Below, piece by piece: positions 11,108-35,966 of a stretch of 64,000 nt of DNA. Numbering within the stretch: the first letter of the stretch is position 1; every line of letters starts with the position of its first letter. Position numbers and translations under genes: made by a program. The notes beneath the pieces are model-generated. The model did not search any database. It saw only the letters and a program-made list of their open reading frames with translations, and was not told the origin of the DNA. The DNA is from Cinclus cinclus (taxonomy: Eukaryota; Chordata; Aves; Passeriformes; Cinclidae): NCBI RefSeq assembly GCF_963662255.1, contig NC_085073.1, forward strand, positions 1,364,001-1,428,000. Reading direction: 5' to 3'.

Positions 11108-13984
11108 TACAAAGTGAATTGCACTTAACACAGGAACCAGAAATAAAAGTAAATGAAAGGAACTTCTCCTCTGGGTTGCATAAAGGCTCACTACTATTTA
11201 TAGCCTACAAAGCCTGATAGTCAACACTACCATGCATTATCAGACCAGTGTAAAATAGGAATCGCTGTTACTTATTGAAACAGTGCAGCCCTGGAGATAC
11301 TCATTCCACGGAAACATTCCATAAATCATCAACTACATTTCAGAGTCTGCAAGTCAAGAGAATCTACCCAAGCCCCCACCCACTGTGTTTTACTTGAAGG
11401 ACAGTTAGTCTTCATCTCCAATTGTGTGATTTTCCTCAGCTTGAAATTCAGGCCCCTACCTTTAACACTGTTCTAGTTTTTTATGGAGGAAAAAAGTCTT
11501 CCCTAGGTGACTGAGCCACTTAATTGGGATCTTCCTTTCTTTTACAGAGTCCAGAACCTCCAAGCAGGTTCTTCCTTCGGCATGGAAGGGAAATTATCAC
11601 CAAGCCTTGATGAGACTCAGCCAGAGACAGATCCCACCCCCACCTTCTGGAGCAGTACAGCAGGAAGGGATCAAATCACCAGGAGCAAAAATACCTCTTG
11701 TACATTTTTCCAACAGCTTTTGTTAAGTAACTGATTCAAATAAAGGCCCAGCCCAACCTTTACCATGCCCAGCCAGGAGCTCTGTGTTCACACAAGAGGC
11801 CCTGGTCACCAGGGGGTCACAGAACAGTACCCAAATGAGGGCATCTTTGGGATCCATCATCTTTTTACTGCCTCTACACATGCCACAGGGGCAAGAAGGC
11901 ACCAGACTGCCTTTCTTCTACTGAATCTTGATTGCCTCCACAACACACACTGAAATCTTTTTAATAAAGTAGCAAGCAGTCACCCATCAACAGGATTTTT
12001 ATATTTATTCAAGTAATGGAGCTTTAAAACTCCTATGAGCCGAAGGTCCTTGCTCTGTGCAGGCTCCAGTGATCCTAGACTAACTCACCTGTCTGGAACC
12101 ACTGACTCTGCAGGAAAATAAGCTGGATTGATCTGATCTACCCAAGGAATTTATTTTACCAATCAGCTAGCTGTTTGTGTGCTCAGCACCAAGTCACTAT
12201 TATGTACACATTTTGGCCTTCACCCTCCTCATCAGTAAGATGAGAGGCAGCATGACAGACTCCTGCCTAATTCTGCATTAAAGGACCTGTTCTAGACATC
12301 ATCAGGACCCTCTGATGGTTGTGTTACTGACACAGGTGGCAGCACTCAAGGCGTTATAGTGTTTTCAATAGTTAAAGGGAAGTCCACCTCAACATCCAAT
12401 TAAAGCAAGCAGAGCATACATTCCTTCTTTTTTTTTTTTTAAGGCATCTTTCCTGTTATCAGGAGTTTTACAAAAGCCAAATTCGGCCCTCAAATCCCTT
12501 GGGACAAATGGAAGAGAGCTGTAACCTTTTCTTTTTTCCTGACAGTAATACGGCAAGAGACACAGCCAGCAAAGCTGTGGGATGAAGCAGTCTAGTTGAG
12601 GTTACATGTAGTCCATAATTTCCACATTGGGAAAGCATGTTTAAGGAGTCTGGGCTACTGGAGAGCTGCTCTAAATGTCAGACAACTGTTCAGCATTTCC
12701 AGCTTCCTCAGGATTCCTCCAAGTCTTCCCCTCAACAATTCCAGCACAACAGTGGGCTAGGTTGTGGATGCAGTTTCTAAGGAGTGCACAATGCTTCATC
12801 AGGACACCAGGAGCCCCAGATCACAAGCATCTTCCCCAGTCTGCACAGGATGGCCGAACCTGGCAGAACTGGTCCACTGTCCTTTTTCTGTTGTCACAAA
12901 GCCCTGTGCTTAGTCTGGGCAGGAGCACCTCAGACCCACAGAAGGGCTTGGAGAGCAGCACAGCAGCCTGGGAAAGAGCCTCATCTCATACTGAGGGACC
13001 ACAGCAGATTAAAACCCCCAGCCCATTCCCAGTGCTCTCAGGAGCTGTACGGGTGCACATGTGCACACACACAATTCCCCCGTCCTGGGTGCCCCCAGCA
13101 AAGGGCAGGAGGCCTTTCCCTGTCACACCACATATCTCAAACACAATAGAATGGTCCAAGGCCCACTGGTGCTGAGGGGGCTTTGGACAATGGAGTTGTT
13201 CAAGAGCTCTTCAATACCCATAAATTTAACAGCACTTAAACCCTAGACACTGACTTTTCACTGGGACTCTGCAGCAAAGTTTAGAGCCTTCCACAAAGTC
13301 AAGGACTAAAGAAATTCTTTCAAGAGACAAGCAAGTGACTAAACTGTTTCTTGATTTCTTACACCAGGCCAGACTGATTTTAGAAACTTCATGTTAAGAA
13401 CAGGACTTGCAGCGTAAGCATGTTAATACATTACCCTGAACTAATAAGTCTTCTTAACAGTAGAATTCTTCCTCATGCTATCCAACTGATTTCTTTATAT
13501 AAAGTTTGTTCAAAAAATAAGGAGCCCAGCTCCACTAGTGTCCATTTGTTCTTGAATGAAATATTCTCAATATTTCAGAATTTTCTATTCTCTCATTGCC
13601 AGCTGTCTAAACGCTGACTGCATGTTATGTTCTGGTCTTGGACCACCAAAAAGGAGATATCCCAGTTCTCACCTTCTCTCAACAGAATGCTAGTGAAGTA
13701 AATACCAAGTGTTGAAAGTGCTTCCTGGACTGGAACACCCTTAGGACAGAACCCTGAGATGCCTACAGGGGGATTCATACCCTCATTCACTGGGATCTGG
13801 CTGCAAGCATGCACCCTTTAACCTTGAGTGTAGCCTCTAAACAAAGCTGAAGAGTGGAAGTGCCAGGCACTAAGTGCATCCTGCGTTGTGAGCTGCAGCC
13901 CTCTCAGTGCATACAGTACAAAATTAAAGGCATTGGTCTGGAAATCTTATAAAAGAAAAGCCATCAGAGTTAACTGCCCTTAAT

Positions 13985-13990
13985 TTTATT
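13985..13990 (-). terminator. RAB11B: Proximal RAB11B polyadenylation signal
   Basis: AATAAA on the minus strand about 1.6 kb after the stop codon. It would produce a shorter transcript if used. Confidence 0.35.
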
Positions 13991-15625
13991 ACATAACCAG
14001 ACAGAACAGTTGAGACTGGAATGTCAGATTTCCTCTTCAAGCACAATTCACAGTTTCATATTTGCTTTGTTTCACTAAAGAAAAATCAACTCACTAATAA
14101 TGCAGCTGGCATTCATCCAGTGAGGTACAGGCTCAGAATAGAGAGCAAAAACTCACTGCAAATCGCCCCACAAAGCCTTCACGGAGCAGCAGATGGCCTC
14201 CAGCTCTTCCTTTAGATCGTTTCACCCAGTATTTCCCACCAGAACATTCAGCGGATACCAGAGGGGATACAAGTGTGCAAGAGCTAGTGAGTGAGGAAAA
14301 GCCATCAGAGATTTCAACAAGCAAGCAAGAGACTGACTACACAAAGTTGTGGTAACATTCTTCCCATTCAGCACAACGAAGAGTTAGAGTAGTAGCCTGC
14401 TGATGACAAATCTGTTACATCAGTGAAGTACAATCGTTTAAGGATTACAGTCTGCAGTTCAGTAAAACAGTAAGAAGAAAACAATAGGTTAGTAGTTTTT
14501 ATGTGAAATCCTAATGTTATCGATTTTAGTACAGGTCAATAGTGAAAGATCATGAAGAGAAAGTTCCAAATACTATGGATCTGCAGAAATTTTACAAAAC
14601 GTATAAAGTATTGTGTTTCTCTACAACAACCAAAACCCTTACAAGTGCAGGTATATATGCGACGTGAAAATATTGCCTCACTCACTCAGACAGGGGCAGG
14701 AGAGAGCTAAAGAAAAAGCAGCATGCAAAAAAAAAACAACCCTGGAACTAGAGCAGATCCTGCTTTCAGACACTGACCTACAGTACAAAAGAAGCCTACT
14801 TGTACAGGCTGCAAAAGGTTTCTGAAATCAATACGCTGGCACTTACTGTACAATAATGTTAACTGATATTACGCCATTCCATAAAGCCTGCACAGGCATT
14901 CAATGGTGGCAAAGAAAATGGTGCAGACATATTTCATTGTTCCCAAATAAAATAAGAATAGAGAAAGATTTTCCAAGCAGGAAACAGTAAGCTACACAGC
15001 TAGACTAGCAGTATAAGGGGTAATTACAGAATAAGTAATGTTATTTTCAACAGTTATTTCCTTATGTGTGTGCAACCGCTAAAATCCTCACTGTGAGATT
15101 TCATCAGGACAGAAAACAGAGCATTTGGCAGGATAGTTAGTTTAATTTCTCCCCCATGTTTACAGAAACACAAGAAAAAGAGATATCTGACTATGGGAGG
15201 AAAAAGCCTTGTCACCTAAGTGTAGTTATTTCTTCAACTGGTAGAGTCAAGTCCCACTGTTCCCCTCCCAGAAAACAACCACAACAACAACAGCAACAAA
15301 ACCAAACTAAAAAAAACCTAGCAAAACCAAAACAAGCCTATTTGATAAGTGTTTCATGGGATAATATCCAGCAGCAGATGCTCCAACACAAACATGTCTA
15401 TCAGATCAGTGACTACATTTCAAGCCCAGAAGTCACCACATGGAAGGGGTTTCAAAGGCAGGGGAATGTTAGCCCTACAATTAAAGCCCTAATTGAGGGG
15501 GAAGATTTGGGAATAGAGAAAAGGAGGGAGGAGGGAGTCACTGAATCACAGGAGATAGGAAGTGCACACAAGTTTCTAAATGAAGCACAGACAAAGTGGA
15601 GGGCACAAGAGTCATCTAAAGAAGG

Positions 15626-28424
<12,799 letters not shown>

Positions 28425-28900
28425 GGCGATGGCGGCACCGACCCTCAGCCTACCCGGCACCGACCTCGGCCCAGCCGGGGAGGGGCGCTTCCGCACGGGC
28501 CAATCAGCGCCCGCCAGAACCCGCAGGAGGCGGGCAGTGCGCCAGACCCATCAACGACAGCCAATAAACGACGGGAACTCTGCGACTGGCGGGGAACGCT
28601 GCCCAATCGGAGGGAGGCAGCTGGGAAAGGGCGGTGCTTGGGTGCTCGAGTTGGGAGCCTGCGAGACGGGACAGGGCCGGGGGGCCGGGGCGGGGCCGGA
28701 GCGGGGCCGGAGGTGGGGGCGGGGTTTGTGTGAGGGCGGGGCGGGGCTGCGGGGGCGGGGGCTCTGGAGGCGCGGCCGGCGACGGGGCGGGGCGGGGCGC
28801 GGAGGAGGGGGTTACACCGCCTGGAGGGGTGGCCCCCAGGGGGATGGGGACTCCTCGGTTTCAGCGGGATCGCTGGGGGAGAGGTTACGCCCCGTTTGAG

Positions 28901-31900
28901 AGTGACCCCCGATTTCTGGTGGGTCGTGTTATCTCCGGGCTGGGGGGAGGGGGGAGAACCGGCCCCGCCCGGGGATCAGCGCAGCAACGGAGCCGGGGAA
29001 CACGGAGGCGAGACCCTCAGCAGCGCCCCAGGACACCCGGCTGCCGCCTAGAGCCCCAGCCCCCTTGCTTCCCCCTCGGGCTGCTCTCTGCCCCGCTCAG
29101 CGCTCCCGGCCCCGCCTTCCTGCTAAACACCAGCGGAAAAGGCTGTTCTGGCGAAAACATGCCCTCACGGTGACACAATTGTTCAAGGAAAACATTTACC
29201 TTTTTTTTCCTGGCACGGCTCTAGGCAGTTTCCCGAAGGAACTAGTGACAGAGGCCGCGTGGCCCCTTGGGCAGTGACGGCGAGACACCCTTCGCCTCGG
29301 CTTTGTGGGCTCCAAGTGGGACGTCCTTCACCTTCCCGACCACAGAGTTGCAGCAACTCACCCTGGGAACGCTGTCCAGGCTGCAGGGCCAGCCTCACGG
29401 AGCCACTCGAGGCCCAAGGGTGTCCCTGCTGCCCGGGGGGCCCACTCCTCGTGACCCCATACAACCTGTACACACTTGGGTCCCATCACTGGCCTGACAC
29501 CTTTGGTTGCGTTTGGACAAGCCCTGGCAGGGAAACTGCCGACCCCCTCCTCCCTCTGTGATGTGCAGGGAACATCACCTCTCTGCTCGTGACACATTTC
29601 CCTCTTTCTGGGCTGCGCTTATCACAACAGGTCTGCCCTACTTCTTCCTTGGAGGAGTGTTTATCCAGCTAAAGGATTAGTGCGTCTGCAGTATCACAGA
29701 GGGAGCAGCAGCAAGACTGAGACAATGGTGAGAAAAAAAATGGCTTTGAACTTATTTTTGCTTGACTTGGGAGATGCTCAGAGTGGAAGCAATGTCGGGG
29801 TGAGGACAGATTCAGACCCAACAAGGCACTGTGGCACTGAGCTGCTCTCAGCTTCCCTCAGATACGTGAACACCTTTGACAGGCGGGACCATGGTATCCA
29901 AGGGATCCCGTTTCCAAAAATAAGTTCTAATAAATAAGTAGGGGCAGGCAAAGATGTAGAAACCAGTGTGAGCTTGGTGGGGTGACACCCAGACTGTCAA
30001 TGACCCAGGCCCTGAGAATGGATGAGAACCAACATTCTGCAAGCACACTGCAATCCCACTGCCAAGGTATCTACATATCCGTGTTGCATGTCAGGCAGTT
30101 GAAGCAGCAGGGAAGAAAAGCCACAATTTCATGGAACCCGTGGTCTAGGAAAGATACAGCTCCAGCCTGGCAATGGGTTGGGCCAGCTGTTCCTCTGTGA
30201 CAGGCAATGATTGCTGAAGGAGTACGGAGGGAATCTTTTCTTAGGGGTTTTAGTGCTCACATGCAGTATGGAGCCCCGGACTTTTAATCCTTCCCATGCC
30301 AAAAGGAGTTTTAACAACCGGATCTAAGAAAGGTGTTACTACTTTCTCCTGTTGATGCCATTCCTGTTCCTGCAGGATCCCAGTGAAGTGCCTTGGTGGG
30401 TGATGACTAGAGCACACCCAGTGGTGTTAAGCATCCAATGATGAACAGTTAAATAGCATCAGAAGGAACAAAGCTGGAACATGTTGTATGCAGAATCTCC
30501 TAGGAAAGGCTATTATCCCATGCTGAGTTTCCCATAGCTGATAATATTGCAGCCAGTGAGTGGCTATGTGACAGGAAGGAGAGGAGGGTGTCTCCTTGCT
30601 GGTCTGCAAAGGAGGCCTTTGCTTCCCTTGATTTGCTCTGCACAGTAGAACATCTTATTTTCATTATTACAAGTAACTTTGTTAGTTCTGAACTGAACAC
30701 TAATGGAGGAAGGCCTAAAAAAATCACCAAAGCTATTTTTTATCAGTTTGGATGGAAATAACTTTCTTCTTTTCTTCTTCCAATGCCTGGGAGTTCTTGA
30801 CGTAGGTCCTAAAGAGCAATACATGATGATGGTACCACTGTGAGTGCCATCCAGCTCCAAAATCCCCTGGGACAGGGTTTTAATTAACATGGGCTACAGG
30901 GAGTGGAGATGATGACTTGGGATGCTGTCCTGGGACAATGTGGGGTGAAGCATGAGCCCATAGTCCCCATGTTCTCCACATCCAGGAGTCCCCCCAGTCG
31001 GTGGTATGTTTTGCATTGAAGAATCAGTGTCATGTCACCAAAACCAGATGGGGGAATGCATTTGCAGAACCTTTCTGTAAATTACACATGTCCTCAAACT
31101 GGCCACAGGCCATCAAGCTTCCAGGGTATTGGCCTGAGGTTCTGCCTGGGTCAGCAAACTGGTAAGGAAGCTCCCCTGTCAGACCATTCAGATGCTGCTG
31201 TGGGCATCCCACTGGCACTGCCCCAGACTGGCACTGCTGGGATCAAGGCCCCTTTGCAGAGGTGGCTCCAGTGACCCCACAGGCCCTGTGTGACTCCCCA
31301 CACACCCCGCACTCCCTCAGTCAGACCAGCTCCTCTCACCGGCTCAGCCCCAGGTTTCCCACAGCACAGTCCCAGATTCTGGTTCCTTTGTGGTGCAGTG
31401 ACACAGAACAGCTCGAGCTGGTGCCCCTGGGGAGGGACCCTGGACAAAGCCTCCTCGGGCTGTGCCTATTCTGATGCTGGTGTTTAGCCTGACTTCTGTT
31501 CCTGGCTCCTGCAGAGGCCCAGGGTGACTGGCTACCCCTCATCTGGCTCCCTTGGGCCCCAAGCCCTTGGTCAGGCAAAGGGTCAGTGCCAGGTCCCAGC
31601 CCCTTGCTGGGGACTCTGGCCATTCCCCCCACTCTGAGCACAACCTACAGCTTGTGCTACAGCTCCCTGAGCTGGGCACTGGAGCATTCCACAGCAGCCC
31701 TCCCTTTGTTTTAGTGGAGCACACCTGCTAATGTATTGAAAGGAAAAAGAAAAAAACTTTCAAGACATTTGGGTACTGCCCTTATATACAACATTATCAC
31801 AAGTAAAAAACATAACAGAATTAAAGCCAACGGGGTGAAGTACAACATAGACTCCTACACACAAATACTAAAGATTACCAACATAAAATCACAACAGATT

Positions 31901-31934
31901 CTCAGAAGTCAGTTATTTATCAACCAGTTGATCA
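28901..31934. other. Intergenic, no gene recognised
   Basis: Between the RAB11B promoter and a CR1 copy. No exon with family resemblance was seen on either strand. It contains one copy of an unknown dispersed repeat (31,131-31,277). A mammalian antisense RNA (RAB11B-AS1) starts in the equivalent interval, but nothing in the sequence demonstrates it here. Confidence 0.5.
31131..31277. repeat. Unknown dispersed repeat, copy A
   Basis: About 147 bp clearly similar to 35,403-35,551. Shared phrases include CTGGGTCAGCAAACTGGTAAG versus CTGGATCAACAAACTATTAAG, and the CACTGGCACTGCCCCAGACTG-like block. Same orientation, roughly three-quarters identical by eye. The family was not recognised. Confidence 0.65.
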
Positions 31935-31935
31935 C

Positions 31936-32870
31936 AAAATCACAGAATCATTAAGGTTGAAAAATACCTCTGAGACCACCAAGTCCAACCTATCGAGCAC
32001 CACTTTGTCCACTAGGCCAGAGTGCCACATCCAGTCTTTTCCTAAATACCTTCAGGAACAGTGACTCCAACACCTCCCTGGACAGCCCATTCCAGTGTAT
32101 AATCACCTTTTCTGTGAAGAAATTCTTCCTAATGTCCAACATAAACCTCCCCTAGTGCAGCTTGAGACTATGTCCTCTTGTCCTGTCACTGGTTCCACCC
32201 TCTTGTCAGGAAGTTGTGGAGAGTGAGCAGGTCCCCTCTGAGCTCTCTTTTCTCCAGGCTAAGGCCCCCAGGTCCCTTAGCTGCTCCTCCTATGACACCT
32301 GCTCCAGATCCTTCACCAATTTCGTCGCTCTTCTCTGGACTCACTCAGCACCAAAATGTCCTTCCTGACTTGACTGACCCAGAACTGCACACAGGACTCA
32401 AAGTGTTGCCTCACCAGTGCTAAGTTCAGGAGAAGAATCACCTCCCTGGTCCTGCTGGCCACACTATGGCTGGTACAGGCCAAGTGTCATTGCCCTTCTT
32501 AGCCTGAACACTCCTAGGCTCATGTTCAGCTACTGTTGACCAGCACTCCTAGGCCCTTCTCTGCTGGGAGCTTTCCAGCCACTCTGCTCCAAATCTGCAT
32601 TGCTGCAGGGGATTATTGTGGCCAAAGTGTAGGACCTGGGAATTGTTTTTTCTGAGCCTCATGCTGTAGGTCTTGGCCCATGATTCAGCCTGTGTAGATC
32701 CCTCTGCAAGGTCTTCCTACCCTCCAGCAGATCAACACTCCCGCCTCTCTTGGTGTCATCCATTAATTTACTCAGGGTGGACGCAGTCCCCTTATCCAGA
32801 TAATCAATAAAGATACTGAACAGGACTGGGCCGAACACTGATCACTGGTCACCACTAATGAAAATAATTG
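31936..32870 (-). mobile_element. CR1 LINE, longer 3' fragment
   Basis: Nearly 0.9 kb of antisense CR1. The plus strand starts with ATCACAGAATCATTAAGGTTG, the reverse of the CR1 3' terminus. It continues through the standard 3' consensus into the C-terminal reverse-transcriptase region near 32,700-32,860. It is 5'-truncated and moderately diverged. It abuts the retroviral fragment to its right. Confidence 0.88.
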
Positions 32871-32889
32871 AACAGATCGTCTACTGGTT

Positions 32890-33740
32890 GTTTGATGTGA
32901 GAGCAGTGTATCCAATTTTTCTTACCTAGAACTTTAACAGCAAAATAGGAACACAGTAAAACACCCCTATCTAGTTCCTAATTTGGATTTTCTAAAGAAT
33001 ACCTTATTTAAAATTCCATCTCCAGGCTGTATATAATGCACCTGTATTTCAAGGGGTCGAGTTTATAACACTGAGTATACTTTTGTTCTTTGAACCCTTT
33101 TTCCATATATATGACATACTGGGTCAGTCTCCATCCAATCAGCTGGCCATAGAGGGTATAAGATCCTGGCATAGCTAAGTGCCTTCTAAAGAGAATTTCT
33201 GCTCGTGTCAGCCCTATGGCTTATCACAGAGTATTCTGGACATCCCACAGAGCAAAATTTAAGGCTTCTGGCCATTTCAGATTAGTGTACATGCATATTT
33301 TCACTATCTTTTACTTCTCCCAAGGACTATGAGTAATGTGGTATATATAATTTCCTCTCTCTCCCTGAAGACTTGTACAGCTGATGGACTGTATTTGCTG
33401 TAAATGAGCACCTCTGTCTGTTTCAATGAGCTCTGGAACCCTGAGTGACAGGTATAACTTCCTTTAGCCAGGCATTTACTACTCCTCCCATGTCAGCCCT
33501 TCGTGTTGGAAAGGCCCCTGCCCAGCCTGGCAGCTGATCTACCATCACCAGCAAACTCTTGTCCCCAGCTGGAGCTGAAGTGTCTGTAGTGTCTGTGCAG
33601 CCACTGGAAAGGAAAGCAGGCCCACAGTAACCTTCCTACCTCTGAACTTGGCCTGTTACATGAGAACTTTGGGCAAGCTGGGCAGCTATTAGTAATTTAT
33701 CTTGCAGCGGCCTAAATTCCTGGAACTGCTCACACTTTTT
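32890..33740 (-). mobile_element. Decayed endogenous retrovirus pol (integrase) fragment
   Basis: Minus-strand translation in shifting frames gives integrase-like text of the gammaretrovirus type. Visible pieces are a region resembling the segment before the catalytic core (about 33,560-33,640), a core with MVDQLPGWAGAFPTRRAD (about 33,480-33,545), a segment resembling the second catalytic aspartate region (about 33,400-33,430), and a C-terminal part with IQPGDG and RKSKLGTR (about 32,960-33,060). Several stops and frame changes interrupt it, so it is non-functional. No gag, env or paired LTR was recognised nearby. Confidence 0.7.
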
Positions 33741-34859
33741 GCCTCTCCATGGGCTCTACCCTGGAACCATCTCACCACAGTTACTCAACATTTCTTTGGC
33801 AGACCAGTTTTTCTTCAGCTGACCATATTCCATCATCAACTGAGGAATGTGTGACCAGTCTCTGGTGGGGTCCCACTTTCCATGTTACTACCCCAGTGGC
33901 CATTTCTTTATGCCTATGTGCACACAAATATATGTAGGTATATGTAACTTTTTTTTTTCCAGTAGCAAAATCTTTTCCTTTCCTTTTCACTGAAGGGGCA
34001 ATACAAAGCATTAGGCAAGGGTACCAGTTTCCTGCTCAGGTAGAACTTCTTTCTTATCGTCCTCCTGAAAAAAAAAATGAAAGTTTCCCCAAGTTAATAG
34101 AAATTATATTAGTGTAAGAAGGTTTCCTGCTGCTTTGCACATACCACTAATGCTGGCCACAGTTCATGCCCTCCTTTCATGAACAGAACATAGCCAATCT
34201 TCAAGAACAGCTATAACAGTTCTCCTTATTCTGGGGGAAGTCTTCAAATATTATTTGTATGTTTATCATCCCTTCACCTAATATGAATGTACATGCAGAA
34301 AATGTGCTTTTATTAATATTCTTTTAGAAATGTACAAAAATAGAAACTTTATAAGCAAGTGCATGTCTACAGGGAATCTCATATACATACAAAAATAAAG
34401 TGGTGTGTGAGCTGACACACACCTGGAGAACACACTCCATGGTATTTCTAGTTTACACCCCAACAATCCATTCAAATACTTACAACTTAATTTGAATTTA
34501 CAAGAAAGAGAAACTTTCCGGGAAAACGGACAAAAGCAGCACACATTTGGAAGCTGAGGTGCCTCTGGATGCAGATCTACCCGAATGTCCCTTTTTGAAG
34601 AGGCTCCGTGTGCACAGTCCTCGAGAGCGCAGCTCCCTCCGCGGATGTTTGTGCCCCAGAGACACGGCCCTCCTGGGAGCTGGAACAAAAGCTTTCCAGA
34701 AGCCCACATTAAAAAAAAAACAATTAAAAAAAAAAATCGACTCTTAGATTAAAACGTCTTGCAGGAATCACCAAACGTTAAATGCTATTTCTAGCACACG
34801 ATTTTTAATGGTTTTCCGCTGTACCTTTTAAAATGCTTCAACCACTGTCCCTCAGCCTT

Positions 34860-35110
34860 TTTCCTCCTAACCCAGCTCAGCCCAGCCCCCCGAGCAGCCG
34901 CAGTCCCCGCAGGGCAGAGCGGTCCCCTCGAAGCCCGCAGCGGACCCGGTGCCGCTGCCCGGCGCTGCCCGGAGCCGCGGAGGGTCCCGCCGGCAGCGGG
35001 AATCGCGGCGCTCGGCAGCCCCCGCGGGCACCGCTCCAGGCACAGCGGAGGATTGTTCTGCACAGCCTCGGCCAAGGGCGGTTTCTTTTTATGCCGGGGC
35101 TTATTCCCGC
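34860..35110. promoter_or_regulatory. Small orphan CpG island
   Basis: About 250 bp with many CpGs (for example around 34,930-35,040), standing out from AT-rich flanks between RAB11B and ANGPTL4. A CATAAAAAG TATA-like string sits on the minus strand at about 35,085-35,093. Open frames cross it on both strands but match no known protein. It may be a promoter of an unannotated RNA, or a GC-rich retroviral or other repeat relic. Confidence 0.4.
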
Positions 35111-35402
35111 CTTTTCAAGGGCTAAGAGGGACTTGAACCGTCTTTTTACATGCTGAAATGGGTATGCTTTACCGCCTTCTGTGTATGCCTCCCGAGGGGC
35201 TCCAATCCCCGCAGCAGTGTCACCAAATCTGAACAAAATGATGCCCCAACAGAGGGGCCCGTGACCACCCTTAGCGTTTTTATTGAATGTGCTCAAGGAA
35301 TTTGAACAGCCAAGCTCAGGCTCCTCCCTGCTCCAAAGATGCAGGTGAACTCACCTGGTAGCAGCATTTGGGTGCTTGGAGAAGGAAGGCTCCAAAGGTG
35401 GT

Positions 35403-35551
35403 GTCCTCTGGGTCCCACCTGGATCAACAAACTATTAAGAAAACTTTCCTGTCCAATCAGTCTAATGCCACTCTCCGTGTCCCACGGGCACTGCCTCAGA
35501 CTGTCACTGTTGGGACCAAAGCCCTTTCAGAGCAGCAGCTCCAGTGACTCC
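35403..35551. repeat. Unknown dispersed repeat, copy B
   Basis: Partner of the copy at 31,131-31,277, in the same orientation. It ends about 100 bp before the solo LTR at 35,658. Confidence 0.65.
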
Positions 35552-35652
35552 AAGAGGGACCCCTCTGTTGAAGGCTGCTAGGTGGTCCATGGAGATCCAA
35601 TGCTCCAGACCCAGGAAGCTGCCAACTTTCCCAGAGAGAGAGAGTCCCGCAA

Positions 35653-35966
35653 GGAACTGTCTTCTATGGGGTCTTCTGGCTGCTCGTCGACTCAGGGACA
35701 GAGAGACAGGAAGTGTCCTATGGCAAATTCCACAGAGATTCCTTTATTATCTAGCAGCTCTGTGAAGGGGACCAGGAACGACTGCTCCCTCCAGAACTGG
35801 GGAAATACTGGGGTTTTTATGGGGCAGAGCAAGGGTGGTACCACAGGGGAAAGACCAATGGGTTACAAAGGATTAACATGGCATGGTGGGATAACAGAAG
35901 CTATTCGGGGATAGCTTACCACGATAAGAAAAGGTGTGCTAACCTAAGGGGCATCCTTCCAGGAAC
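35653..35966 (-). mobile_element. 304-bp solo LTR with 5-bp target duplication
   Basis: The LTR body is 35,658-35,961, with TG and CA ends. It is flanked by identical GGAAC at 35,653-35,657 and 35,962-35,966. On the minus strand it has a TATA box CCATAAAAACC (about 35,813-35,822) and an AATAAA signal (35,743-35,748) in the right order for U3-R-U5. There is no internal retroviral sequence, so it is a solo LTR formed by recombination. Confidence 0.8.

Larger units (their letters stand above)
11085..15625 (-). other. RAB11B: RAB11B 3' untranslated region (inferred extent)
   Basis: About 4.5 kb without a plausible gene lies between the RAB11B stop codon and the next CpG island. It is moderately AT-rich, contains no recognisable transposon, and ends with a canonical polyadenylation signal. 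AATAAA signals on the minus strand occur at 13,985-13,990, 12,004-12,009 and 11,102-11,107. The transcript could end at any of these, giving 3'UTRs of roughly 1.6, 3.6 or 4.5 kb. The last is followed by the MARCHF2 island, so the two transcription units would be nearly back to back. The extent is an inference from signals, not from RNA data. Confidence 0.5.

Noticed and set aside
10111..11117. Long open frames up to 294 codons on both strands
   Set aside because: They lie in a CpG island, overlap each other in opposite frames, are Ala/Gly/Pro/Arg-rich, and have no family resemblance. Low stop density in GC-rich DNA explains them.
35110..35150. GGTTCAAGTCC on the minus strand resembling a tRNA T-arm
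   Set aside because: No matching acceptor stem, D-arm or anticodon arm upstream; not a tRNA gene.
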